The position numbers and the translations under genes were made by a program. The notes beneath the pieces are model-generated. The model searched no databases, had not been told where the DNA came from, and saw nothing but the letters and a program-made list of their open reading frames with translations. 64,000 bases of DNA from Brevibacterium sp. UCMA 11754 (GTDB taxonomy: Bacteria > Actinomycetota > Actinomycetes > Actinomycetales > Brevibacteriaceae). Shown here piece after piece: positions 54,152 through 62,109 of this stretch. The stretch covers positions 1-64,000 of the forward strand of contig NZ_JACBOT010000026.1 in assembly GCF_021532275.1 (NCBI RefSeq), written 5' to 3'. The first letter of the stretch is position 1. Every line of letters starts with the position of its first letter.

Positions 54152-55054
54152 TCAGGCCCAGTACAGGTCGATGGGATTGTCGACCAGGAGTTTGTGGAGC
54201 TGGCTGTCCGAATCAGTGATTTGAGCCAGATAGTTGAGCATCGCTGCATCATCCGGCATGTGTGATTTGAGGTTGGGGTGTGGCCAGTCGGTGCCCCACA
54301 GCACACGATCGGGCTGCTCTGCAATGAGGCGACGGGCGAAAGGAGCGACGTCTGTGTAAAGCTCCTGCTTCCCCGGTCGTGCCCACGGGCCATCCAGCGT
54401 CAATCGCTCGGGGCAGCCGACTTTTACCCACGAATCTGTCCGGTCGACAAAGGAGAGGAAACGGGAGAAATCAGCTCCTGTTGTGCCCGCAGACACGTCA
54501 GGTCGACCCATGTGATCGATGACGAGGGGCACTGGAAGTTCGCGGAAGAAGTCCTCAAGGTCCGCGAGATCATGCTGTTCGAAGTAAATCACGATGTGCC
54601 AGTCGAACTGTCTGATCTTGTCCGCGATGAGTCTGAGCTCTTTATATGGAGGGTGGTCGACCAGTCTCTTGACGAAATTGAAGCGTACACCTCTGACCCC
54701 GAGTTCGTGCATTTCCGCCAGCGCTGACTCATCGATGTCCGACGTCAGTGTGACAACACCGCGGGATGCATCTGGGTCGGACCGGAGCACGTCTAGTAGC
54801 GCTGAGTTGTCGGAGCCGTGGCAGGTGGCCTGGACGACGACGCGGCGGGCGAATCCGAGCTCTTGGTGAAGTTCGAACAGGTCAGTTTTGGACGCGTCGC
54901 AGGGTGTGTACTTTCGCAGAGGCGAAAACGGGAAAGTGTCGCCAGGGCCGAAAACGTGGCAATGGGCATCGACTGCGCCCGCCGGGAGGATGATCTGCGG
55001 TGTTGTGCGCTGCTTCTCCCAGTGGAGCCAACCCGGAGAGGGTGCGAAGGGCAT
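54152..55054 (-). CDS. ligI: 2-pyrone-4,6-dicarboxylate lactonase (LigI-like)
   Basis: Amidohydrolase-superfamily enzyme of about 300 residues that opens 2-pyrone-4,6-dicarboxylate (PDC) to 4-oxalomesaconate. Diagnostic segments: VDAHCHVFGPGDTFPFSPLRKY, VVVQATCHGSDN, VRGVRFNFVKRLVD, VIDHMGRPDVSAG and WGTDWPHPN; these follow the Sphingobium LigI pattern closely. ATG 55054 is chosen, since the preceding ATG at 55078 adds only a short basic lead; both are possible. First gene of a unit with the MFS carrier; a tandem GTTRAC element lies about 50 bp upstream. Confidence 0.92.
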   Translation of the reverse strand: MPFAPSPGWLHWEKQRTTPQIILPAGAVDAHCHVFGPGDTFPFSPLRKYTPCDASKTDLFELHQELGFARRVVVQATCHGSDNSALLDVLRSDPDASRGVVTLTSDIDESALAEMHELGVRGVRFNFVKRLVDHPPYKELRLIADKIRQFDWHIVIYFEQHDLADLEDFFRELPVPLVIDHMGRPDVSAGTTGADFSRFLSFVDRTDSWVKVGCPERLTLDGPWARPGKQELYTDVAPFARRLIAEQPDRVLWGTDWPHPNLKSHMPDDAAMLNYLAQITDSDSQLHKLLVDNPIDLYWA

Positions 55055-55104
55055 CGTTGCCGCCTTTCTGTCTTTCATCGTCGGTGACTCGGGCCACTTT
55101 ACAT

Positions 55105-55122
55105 GTTGACATTTTTGTTAAC
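55105..55122. promoter_or_regulatory. Tandem GTTRAC element, ligI promoter
   Basis: GTTGAC at 55105-55110 and GTTAAC at 55117-55122 start exactly 12 bp apart. The second is within the palindrome TTGTTAACAA (55115-55124). The same arrangement occurs at 59641-59658 and 60521-60538, so this is a candidate operator for the GntR protein encoded at 59744. Confidence 0.7.
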
Positions 55123-55205
55123 AACCTCAGGGGGATGATAGGAGCGTAGCAACCCGGCCCGCATGAGCCGCTGTTGCGGATCATGCGGGCCACATGCGTT
55201 GGCGA

Positions 55206-55480
55206 CTATTCGTCGCCACCCTGCCCCGATACGTCCGACGCCAGGTCCGCGGGCGGATTCTCGCCGTCCTGTGGGGACTGTCTTGCACCATCGGGGAGCT
55301 GCGCTCCATCGCCGGGAGCTTCGCCTCCGCCGGGCATCCCCATTCCGGAGCCCTCTTGCTGTTCGACGCTGTCGGCGTAGTCGTTCGAGGGGTCTCCGTA
55401 GATCGTGTGGATGTGACCCCACCCGGCGGTGGTCACGCCGTCGACGTCGGCACCGGCAGATCCCTGCTGACCAGGGATGC
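55206..55480 (-). pseudogene. Unidentified C-terminal fragment between ligI and the dioxygenase
   Basis: A minus-strand frame ending at 55206 reads GADVDGVTTAGWGHIHTIYG, then a Gly/Pro/Asp-rich tail of low complexity. The frame is open upstream without a good start; GTG 55436 would give 76 residues. The first part looks like a real protein end and the tail like a disordered C-terminus, but no family is recognised. It may be the remains of a gene displaced when the catabolic genes arrived, or a small gene of its own. The rest of 55125-55608 holds nothing supported. Confidence 0.35.
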
Positions 55481-55608
55481 GCCTGCCCCAGCCCTCGGGT
55501 CTGCACTCGAGAGAGGCTTTCCTGCACAGCAGACGGCTCCGCCAGCGGGAAAGCAGAATCCCTGCCGGCGGACCCGTCGTGTGTTTGCGCCTGGCATCCC
55601 GGGCCGGA

Positions 55609-56619
55609 CTATGCCTTCAGCCTGTAGGGGCGGCCTTCCATGGCGGCCCGGTCGATCTCTTCCTGGTTCTCGACATAGGGGGTGCCGTGGGTGTGGAAGG
55701 TGGGGACGGTCTTCATGCCCCAGGCTTGACCTCTCGCGCGTTCCGCTTCGCTCCATTCGACGACGGGCCAGTCCGGGTCGAGTATGAGGCGGGCTCCGGC
55801 GTTGGCGAATTCGATGCGGTTTCCGCCCGGTTCCCAAACGTAGAGGAAGAAGGTCTGATTGATCGCATGTTTGTAGGGGCCGTATTCGATGAAGATCCCG
55901 TTCTCGAGGAAGATGTCGGCTGCTTTGAGAATGTCCTCTCTTGTGTCGGGCGAGAACGCGAGGTGGTGGAACCGGCCGCGTTCCTTCGTCCAGTCGTCGG
56001 AGTAGACGACGTCGTAGGACTTCTGCTGGAAGCGGTACCACCAGGCCCCGTAGCCGCCGTCGTCGAGGGCGACGCGTTCGGATTCGCGGGCCATCATCAC
56101 ATCTCGCCAGAATTCGCCCGAGGCGGTGACGTCGGCCGCGAGGTAGTTGATGTGGTCGAGGCGGCGTGCATTGATGCCATATCCGGGGAACTTCGCGGCC
56201 TGGTTCTTCAGGGCGGGGCGATCCGCGTCGGTGGCCGCGTAGCGTTCGGTGTCGTAGTAGATGGCCATCAGGTGGCCGTCGGGGTCTTCGAATTCGTAGG
56301 AGGCTCCGACGCCGACTTCGGGTTTCTTCCACCCGTGGCCGAGTCCGGTGGCTTCGATGGCTGCGACTCTGCGGTCGAGGGCCTCCGGGCTGGAGGCTCG
56401 GTAGAGGGTGCGTCCGACGCCGTTGGTGTGGGAGGCGGTGAGTTTGATGGTGTAGAGCTCGTATTCGTCCCAGCAGCGCAGGTAGGCGGAGTCGCCGATC
56501 CGGGCGACCTCTGTCATTGCCAGCAGGTCGGTGAAGAAGCTCAGGCTCTCGTCGAACACTGGGGTGAAGAGTTCAACTGCCCCAAGATGGGAAACATCGA
56601 AGTTCTCATAGTTCGTCAT
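55609..56619 (-). CDS. Extradiol ring-cleavage dioxygenase, VOC (type I) family
   Basis: 336-residue Fe(II) or Mn(II) dioxygenase made of two VOC modules. The second module holds the expected metal ligands: His in RRLDHINYLAADV, His in GRFHHLAFSPD, and Glu in GGNRIEFANAG; the late YGPYKHAINQTFFLYVWEP segment resembles the catechol/homoprotocatechuate 2,3-dioxygenase group. The first module has only structural residues. It is the last gene of the island's main operon, 19 bp after the aldolase gene. It should open the ring whose product enters the oxalomesaconate route; the actual catechol substrate (protocatechuate, gallate or a methylated form) is not determinable. Confidence 0.88.
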   Translation of the reverse strand: MTNYENFDVSHLGAVELFTPVFDESLSFFTDLLAMTEVARIGDSAYLRCWDEYELYTIKLTASHTNGVGRTLYRASSPEALDRRVAAIEATGLGHGWKKPEVGVGASYEFEDPDGHLMAIYYDTERYAATDADRPALKNQAAKFPGYGINARRLDHINYLAADVTASGEFWRDVMMARESERVALDDGGYGAWWYRFQQKSYDVVYSDDWTKERGRFHHLAFSPDTREDILKAADIFLENGIFIEYGPYKHAINQTFFLYVWEPGGNRIEFANAGARLILDPDWPVVEWSEAERARGQAWGMKTVPTFHTHGTPYVENQEEIDRAAMEGRPYRLKA

Positions 56620-56638
56620 GGTGGTGCCCCTTTCTGCG

Positions 56639-57322
56639 TCAGTCGAGGTAAGTCAAGCCAGCCTGGGCAAGGGGCTCACGCATCTTGTAGAGATCGAGAC
56701 CGAGGGAGCCGTTCTTGAAGTCCTGTCGCTTCTGCGCCTCGTTGTCTGTGCGCTTCTGGGCGGCCTCGGCCACGGCGGAAACTCGCCCCTGAGGGACGAC
56801 GACGACTCCGTCGTGGTCGGCGACGATGACGTCTCCCGGGTGGATGAGTGCGTTCGCGCATACGACGGGGACGTTGACGGAGCCGAGCGTGGCTTTGACG
56901 GTGCCCTTGGCGTTGATGGCTCGGGAGAAGACGGGGAAGTCCATCTCTTCGAGTTCCGTGGTGTCGCGACAACCGCCGTCGATGACGAGTCCCCTGGCTC
57001 CGCGGGAGCGCAGTGATGTGGCAAGGAGCTCACCGAAGAATCCGTCTTCCGATTCGGTGGTGCAGCCGGCGACGACGACATCGCCTTCCTGGACCTGTTC
57101 GGCCGCGACGTGGAGCATCCAGTTGTCGCCGGGCTGGAGCAGCACGGTGACTGCGGGGCCGCACATTTTGGCCTGCGGGTAGATGGGGCGAATGTATGGG
57201 CGCATGAGGCCTACGCGGCCCATGGCTTCGTGGACGGTGGGGACGTCGAATCGGCTGAGTCGCTCGACGGCAGCTGGGTCAGGACGGTCGATCGTGGTGT
57301 GAACGATTCCGAGATCGAACAT
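56639..57322 (-). CDS. ligK: 4-carboxy-4-hydroxy-2-oxoadipate (CHA) aldolase, RraA/HMG-aldolase family
   Basis: Class II pyruvate aldolase that splits CHA to pyruvate and oxaloacetate. The 227-residue protein has the family motif LLATSLRSRGARGLVIDGGCRD, where the Arg and Asp bind pyruvate and metal, and VVCANALIHPGDVIVADHDGVVVVP. Length and the N-terminal VERLSRFDVPTVHEAMGR agree with LigK/GalC rather than the short RraA proteins. Lies between LigJ-like and dioxygenase genes in the same operon. Confidence 0.92.
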   Translation of the reverse strand: MFDLGIVHTTIDRPDPAAVERLSRFDVPTVHEAMGRVGLMRPYIRPIYPQAKMCGPAVTVLLQPGDNWMLHVAAEQVQEGDVVVAGCTTESEDGFFGELLATSLRSRGARGLVIDGGCRDTTELEEMDFPVFSRAINAKGTVKATLGSVNVPVVCANALIHPGDVIVADHDGVVVVPQGRVSAVAEAAQKRTDNEAQKRQDFKNGSLGLDLYKMREPLAQAGLTYLD

Positions 57323-57376
57323 GGTGCCTACTTTCTGATGAGTGTGATTCTTGTGCGGTCCGCGCGGGTGACGGTG

Positions 57377-58399
57377 TCAGAGTCCTTGGGCCTGCAGGTG
57401 GGCATCGAGGCGTGGATAGACACGGCGGACATTGGTTTCGAAGATCTCGGAGCGAGTCTCTTCTGAGATGTCGGCGGCGTTGATGTATCGAACTGTGTCT
57501 TCGTAGTAGTGGCCGGTCTCCGGGTCGACTGTGCGTACGGCACCGATCATCTCTGATGCGAAGAGCACGTTCTCCGTGGGTATGACAGTCAGCAGTTCGT
57601 CGATGCCGGGCTGGTGGTAGACGCAGGTGTCGAAGTACAGGTTTCCCAGCAGGTGCTCGCTCAGGTCCGGCTTGCCCAATGCTGTGGCCAGCCCGCGGAA
57701 TCGCCCCCAGTGGTATGGAGCGGCGCCGCCTCCGTGAGGGACGACGAGGTTGAGCTCGGGGTACCGATCGAAGAGGTCTCCTTCGATGAGCTGCATCACT
57801 GCGGTGGTGTCGGCGTTGAGGTAGTGGGCACCGGTGGTGTGGAAAGCGGGATTGACCGATGTGGAGACGTGGACCATAGCGGGCAGTTGGTATTCGATCA
57901 TCGTCTCGTAGATCGGGTACCAGCTCGGATCAGTCAGTGGGGGAGCAGTCCAATGTCCGCCTGAGGGATCAGGGTTGAGATTGACGGCGACGGCGCCGTT
58001 CTCGTCTGCACTTCTCTTGATCTCATCGACGCAGGTCGCCGGATCGACTCCCTGGGACTGTGGCAGCATCGCCGCGGGAGCGAATCGTTTCGGGTAGAGA
58101 CGTGCAACTCGTGCGCACAGATCGTTGCAGACTTTGGTCCAATCGCTCGAGACCTCGAAATCTCCGAGGTGGTGGGCCATGAACGAGGCGCGCGGGGAGA
58201 AGATCGTGAGATCGATTCCGCGTTCGTCCATGAGTTTGAGTTGATTCGATTCGAGAGATTCGCGAATCTCATCATCGGTGATCGCGGGGCCGGACTTGGG
58301 CAGTTCCTCGCCCGCCTCGAAAGCGGACAGCTGCCGATCTCGCCATTGACCGAGTGGAGTCGGTGCGGTCGTGTAGTGGCCGTGACAATCGATGATCAT
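57377..58399 (-). CDS. ligJ: 4-oxalomesaconate hydratase (LigJ-like amidohydrolase-fold)
   Basis: 340-residue amidohydrolase-fold hydratase that adds water to 4-oxalomesaconate giving CHA. IDCHGHYTTAP is the N-terminal metal HxH motif; FSPRASFMAHHLG, AMVHVSTSVNP and VVPHGGGAAPYHWGRFRG follow LigJ order. Start ATG 58399 has AAGGA eight bases before and overlaps the upstream tautomerase stop codon (ATGA); a longer frame to 58474 has no such support. Confidence 0.92.
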   Translation of the reverse strand: MIIDCHGHYTTAPTPLGQWRDRQLSAFEAGEELPKSGPAITDDEIRESLESNQLKLMDERGIDLTIFSPRASFMAHHLGDFEVSSDWTKVCNDLCARVARLYPKRFAPAAMLPQSQGVDPATCVDEIKRSADENGAVAVNLNPDPSGGHWTAPPLTDPSWYPIYETMIEYQLPAMVHVSTSVNPAFHTTGAHYLNADTTAVMQLIEGDLFDRYPELNLVVPHGGGAAPYHWGRFRGLATALGKPDLSEHLLGNLYFDTCVYHQPGIDELLTVIPTENVLFASEMIGAVRTVDPETGHYYEDTVRYINAADISEETRSEIFETNVRRVYPRLDAHLQAQGL

Positions 58400-59601
58400 G
58401 GGTGGATTCCTTCTGTCTGTGCTTGTTTGCTGTGTACGGATGCGGTTTCGGTGGGCGAAGCCGGCCTCGCCCACACGCTCCGTGGGACGAAGACCGAACC
58501 CGCCATGAGGGTGCGCGCGGTGCGAACCAGACCGGAGCGAACGACTTCGTCACCGTCGAGACGCATCTCGACGGGAAACACACCGGAGGGGTGCTCGATG
58601 AGCAGTTTGCGCTCGGGCCCTGACCCAGGCTGTGAGACGGTGGCAGCGACGGTGCCGTCCATGCAGGCGGCTGTGGCGATAGTGAGAGCAGCGAGGACGC
58701 CGATCGATTGGTGAACCGTGTGTGGAATGAAGCTGCGCGTATTCAGAGCCGCCCCGCTGCTCGAGGAGGAGACGAGAGTCATCTTCGGGTAGCTCTTATC
58801 CGTGACGTCGCCGAGGCCCATGAGCGGGCCAGCTTGCAGACGTAGATGCTCAAGTCCCTTTTTCAGCTCGACATTCTCTGACAGCTCTTCGGGAGTCTCG
58901 TCGCCTCTCACGCCGAGGTCGGATGCCCTGATGACGACAGCGGGCTGCCCGCTGTCGATCAGCGTGGCGTCGATGCCACCGCCATCCTGTCGAGTCAGCG
59001 TATCCGTGCGGTTACCGGTCGGGAGGAGCCCGGGCGCGATCGACCCTGCAGTGTCTCGGAAGAGGATGGATATCGGGGATCCGGAGCCGTTAACGCCGTC
59101 GATGGTGGTTTCACCTTCATACTCGACCGTGCGCCGACTGCTGTCGGGGAGCTGAGGCGTGCTCACTGTGATCTCGGCGACGAGATTCGTGTTGAGCGTC
59201 TTGACCGTAGCAGTCGTCGTCGTGCCCTGAGGTGATATCAGACCGGTTTCAATAGCGAAGGGCACCACCGCTGAGAGCATGTTTCCGCAGTTTGCTTTGG
59301 TCTGGACGCTCGTCTCGTCAGGTTGCAACTGCGCGAACGTGAAGTCGAGATCGACATCTGGGTCGTCGGAGGCGGATACGATGCCCACCTTGCTGGTCAG
59401 CGGATTTCCTCCCCCGAGACCGTCGACTTGGAGAGGGTGGGGGCTACCCATCGCGGAGACCAGAACCGAGTCGCGCATGCTGGTTTCCGGAGGAAGATCG
59501 GAGGCATGGAAGAATGCACCACGTGAGGTTCCTCCTCGCATGAAGAGCGCTGGAATGGCGGTCTGGGAACTGAGTGTATTGCACGGGTGCGGATCGGGCA
59601 T
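58396..59601 (-). CDS. ligU: 4-oxalomesaconate tautomerase, PrpF family
   Basis: 401-residue PrpF-fold isomerase of the GalD/LigU group, which interconverts keto/enol or double-bond isomers of 4-oxalomesaconate so that LigJ can act. Motifs: ALFMRGGTSRGAFFHASDLP, VDGLGGGNPLTSKVGIVS and KANCGNMLSAVVPFAIETG, with the catalytic Cys region and Lys. First gene of the operon tautomerase-hydratase-aldolase-dioxygenase. Promoter region holds the second tandem GTTRAC element. Confidence 0.9.
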   Translation of the reverse strand: MPDPHPCNTLSSQTAIPALFMRGGTSRGAFFHASDLPPETSMRDSVLVSAMGSPHPLQVDGLGGGNPLTSKVGIVSASDDPDVDLDFTFAQLQPDETSVQTKANCGNMLSAVVPFAIETGLISPQGTTTTATVKTLNTNLVAEITVSTPQLPDSSRRTVEYEGETTIDGVNGSGSPISILFRDTAGSIAPGLLPTGNRTDTLTRQDGGGIDATLIDSGQPAVVIRASDLGVRGDETPEELSENVELKKGLEHLRLQAGPLMGLGDVTDKSYPKMTLVSSSSSGAALNTRSFIPHTVHQSIGVLAALTIATAACMDGTVAATVSQPGSGPERKLLIEHPSGVFPVEMRLDGDEVVRSGLVRTARTLMAGSVFVPRSVWARPASPTETASVHSKQAQTEGIHP

Positions 59602-59640
59602 CTTTGCAAACCTTTCGCTGACGATAGCGACAGTCTAAAT

Positions 59641-59658
59641 GTTAACAATCAAGTTGAC
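59641..59658. promoter_or_regulatory. Tandem GTTRAC element, tautomerase/gntR divergent promoter
   Basis: GTTAAC at 59641-59646 and GTTGAC at 59653-59658, starts 12 bp apart, 40 bp before the tautomerase gene and 86 before gntR. One site could serve both directions. Confidence 0.72.
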
Positions 59659-59743
59659 AATATAGAGGTTTCTCGCTGTCGCACGTATCATCCCAGTGAT
59701 CTGAAGTAGTCTGAACGACAATTGATGACGGAAGTGAGCGAAT

Positions 59744-60439
59744 ATGACCGACAGCCCTGAGCGCTCAGGAGATGGCGTCGCCCATGCGGAAAAGTCGACG
59801 AAGCGCATGTCCGCCGTTGAACTCAGCAGTCGCCTGCGTGAGGCGATCATGTCGGGCGATTTGGTGCCGAATCAGAGATTGGTCGAATTCGACATCGCCG
59901 AGGAGCATGGCAGTTCGCGCGGAAATGTGCGGATCGCACTTTCGGAGCTGACCGTCGAGGGCTTGGTGGAGAAGGTGCAGAATCGTGGAGCTCGCGTGCG
60001 TGCCGTGTCGCTGGAGGAAGCCATCGAAATCACCGAAGTTCGTGGTGCCATCGAAGCGCTCTGTGCCAGGCGAGCGGCTGAGAGGATTCAGGAGGACCAG
60101 AAGCAGCGCCTGCGCGAGATTGGGGCGCGTATGACAACTGCGGTGGAGGAGGGTGACCGAGAAACCTATTCGGAATGCAACCGCGACCTCCATTCGACTG
60201 TCATTGAGATCAGCGGACAGCAGATCGCCGCTCAGACCATCAAACGACTCCGAGGGCAGGCTGTGCGCTTCCAGTATCGATTGGCGCAGAAGCCGGGGCG
60301 GCCCGCCGAGTCCCTACCGCAGCATCTCGCCCTCATTGAAGGCGTGTGTGCGCAAGATCCGGACGCTGCGGCCTCTGCCATGCAGGCGCACATCAGCAGC
60401 GTGGCGCGGGCGATCAGGGCGATCGAAGCGTCCAAATGA
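59744..60439 (+). CDS. GntR-family regulator, FCD subfamily, of the aromatic island
   Basis: 231-residue regulator with N-terminal winged helix (LREAIMSGDLVPNQRLVEFDIAEEHGSSRGNVRIALSELTVEGLVE) and FCD domain with metal-site histidines in NRDLHSTVIE, LPQHLALIEG and MQAHISSV. It stands in the middle of the island, divergent from the catabolic operon and followed by the uptake operon, so it very likely controls all three promoters through the shared GTTRAC element. Effector is probably a pathway intermediate; unproven. Confidence 0.9.
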   Translation: MTDSPERSGDGVAHAEKSTKRMSAVELSSRLREAIMSGDLVPNQRLVEFDIAEEHGSSRGNVRIALSELTVEGLVEKVQNRGARVRAVSLEEAIEITEVRGAIEALCARRAAERIQEDQKQRLREIGARMTTAVEEGDRETYSECNRDLHSTVIEISGQQIAAQTIKRLRGQAVRFQYRLAQKPGRPAESLPQHLALIEGVCAQDPDAAASAMQAHISSVARAIRAIEASK

Positions 60440-60520
60440 ATCGATGCGCTCGAATGCTCAACACAGTAGATCCCTCTGATTTCTGAGGTTGACTGCAGAG
60501 ACACCTAGCAGATGTTTATT

Positions 60521-60538
60521 GTTGACCTAATTGTTGAC
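60521..60538. promoter_or_regulatory. Tandem GTTRAC element, AAHS transporter promoter
   Basis: GTTGAC at 60521-60526 and at 60533-60538, each preceded by ATT, starts 12 bp apart; the second copy lies in the near-palindrome ATTGTTGACAAT. It is 86 bp before the transporter start and 82 bp after the gntR stop. Confidence 0.72.
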
Positions 60539-60623
60539 AATACTTCGTGCTCCTGGTTCACTTCTAGCTGTCGGCGTGTGCCGAAGCATTTCTCAACGAT
60601 GAGCCAGAAATTAGGAGCCGATC

Positions 60624-61976
60624 ATGATGTCTCCGGTCTCACTGAACTCCGAAGTGAAGACGAGCGGGAGAGGTCTCGCCACAGTGATGATCCTTTCGTG
60701 GTTAGCTGTCTTCTTCGACGGCATCGACACATTCATGTATGGGGCGACGATTCCCTCGATGACTGCGGACGCAGGCTTCGGAATGACCGATCTGCACGCT
60801 GGAAACATCGGGTCATACGCCACGTTCGGCATGCTGATAGGGGCCCTGTGCGCGGGTGTGATGACCGACGCCATCGGCCGTCGTCGAGGAATCATCATCT
60901 GCACAATCATCTTCTCTGTAGCCTCGGCCGGGTGCGCGATCGCTCCAGCCGCCGGGACCTTCGGGGTGTTTCGGACTATTGCAGGAGTTGGTCTCGGCGG
61001 GCTTCTGCCGACGGCGATCGCGATGGTGTCCGAGTTCGCTTCAGATCGCCGACGGAACCTGTCGATCGGCATTCTCATGACTGCTCACCAGGCGGGTGGG
61101 ATTATCGCAGGTTTCCTCGGAATCACCGTGCTACAGACGTTCGGGTGGCGCTCGATGTACTGGGTCGGAGTTATTCCTCTGATTCTCCTTGTTCCGCTGA
61201 TCTTCGCCTTGCTGCCCGAGTCGCTGAGTTTCCTCGTTGCCAAGGGTAAGTACGACAAAGCGCAACTGACTGCGCAGCGTCTGGGGATGGAGGTTCCTGC
61301 GGCACCGGCAAAGGGCTCGGCAGACAAGGGATCGTTCTTGAGGAACCTGGGCCAGCTGTTCCAGCGTCGCAACGGCGCCATCACGCTCCTGTTCTGGGCA
61401 GCGTCGTTCGGAGGTCTGCTTCTCGTCTATGGTGTGAGCACATGGTTGCCCAAGCTCATGGCCGCTGAAGGCTATGCTCTCGGCTCCTCGCTATCATTCC
61501 TCATCGTCATCAATCTCGGCGGAATATTCGGGATGTTGGTGGCCGGGAGAACTTCGGACTCGTTGGGAGCCGTCAAGGTGTCCATGCTGTGGTTCCTGGT
61601 CACTGCTGTCGCTGTTTTCCTGCTGAGCATCAAAATGCCGCTCGCACTGACGTATGTCGTGGTCTTCATCGCCGGATTCTTTCTGTTCAGTGCGCAGACC
61701 ATGGTGTATGCCGCGGTGGCGTTCGTCTTTCCGACTCGGACCCGTGGTTCGGCAATCGGATGGACGACCGGCATGGGACGGTTCGGTGCGGTATTCGGGC
61801 CATGGATGGGCGGCCAGCTGTTGGCTCTCGGCCTCCACGATTGGGGATTCGGCGCTTTCGCCGCCTTCGCCATCCTCTCCATGATCATGCTCCTCGCCAT
61901 TCTCTTCATCACGAAGTCCACGGGAGGTCGAGCGGTGGACTACTCGCCAGAGACGAGTATCGGTGCCTCCGCGTGA
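60624..61976 (+). CDS. MFS aromatic acid:H+ symporter (AAHS family)
   Basis: 450-residue, twelve-segment carrier. The first membrane segment contains FFDGIDTFMYGATIPSM, matching the DGxD motif of 4-hydroxybenzoate/protocatechuate permeases such as PcaK and GalT; DAIGRRRGIIIC is the loop 2-3 motif and LPESLSFLVAKGKYDKA the loop 6-7 one. AGGAG is six bases before ATG 60624. It probably imports the aromatic acid that the island degrades. Confidence 0.9.
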   Translation: MMSPVSLNSEVKTSGRGLATVMILSWLAVFFDGIDTFMYGATIPSMTADAGFGMTDLHAGNIGSYATFGMLIGALCAGVMTDAIGRRRGIIICTIIFSVASAGCAIAPAAGTFGVFRTIAGVGLGGLLPTAIAMVSEFASDRRRNLSIGILMTAHQAGGIIAGFLGITVLQTFGWRSMYWVGVIPLILLVPLIFALLPESLSFLVAKGKYDKAQLTAQRLGMEVPAAPAKGSADKGSFLRNLGQLFQRRNGAITLLFWAASFGGLLLVYGVSTWLPKLMAAEGYALGSSLSFLIVINLGGIFGMLVAGRTSDSLGAVKVSMLWFLVTAVAVFLLSIKMPLALTYVVVFIAGFFLFSAQTMVYAAVAFVFPTRTRGSAIGWTTGMGRFGAVFGPWMGGQLLALGLHDWGFGAFAAFAILSMIMLLAILFITKSTGGRAVDYSPETSIGASA

Positions 61977-62109
61977 ACCGCGTTTCCTCGCCGGCCCAGC
62001 GTCCTGCTGAACGGGCGCTGGTGATGATGGCCGCTCGGTCCCATTCCTCTCAGCGGGTTCCACAGCGTCTTCGGTTGGAACTCGAAACTCGACAATTAGG
62101 AGTAGATCA

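Noticed and set aside
55433..56332. 299-residue minus-strand reading frame
   Set aside because: Same strand but other frame of the VOC dioxygenase gene; Arg/Pro-rich, no domain.
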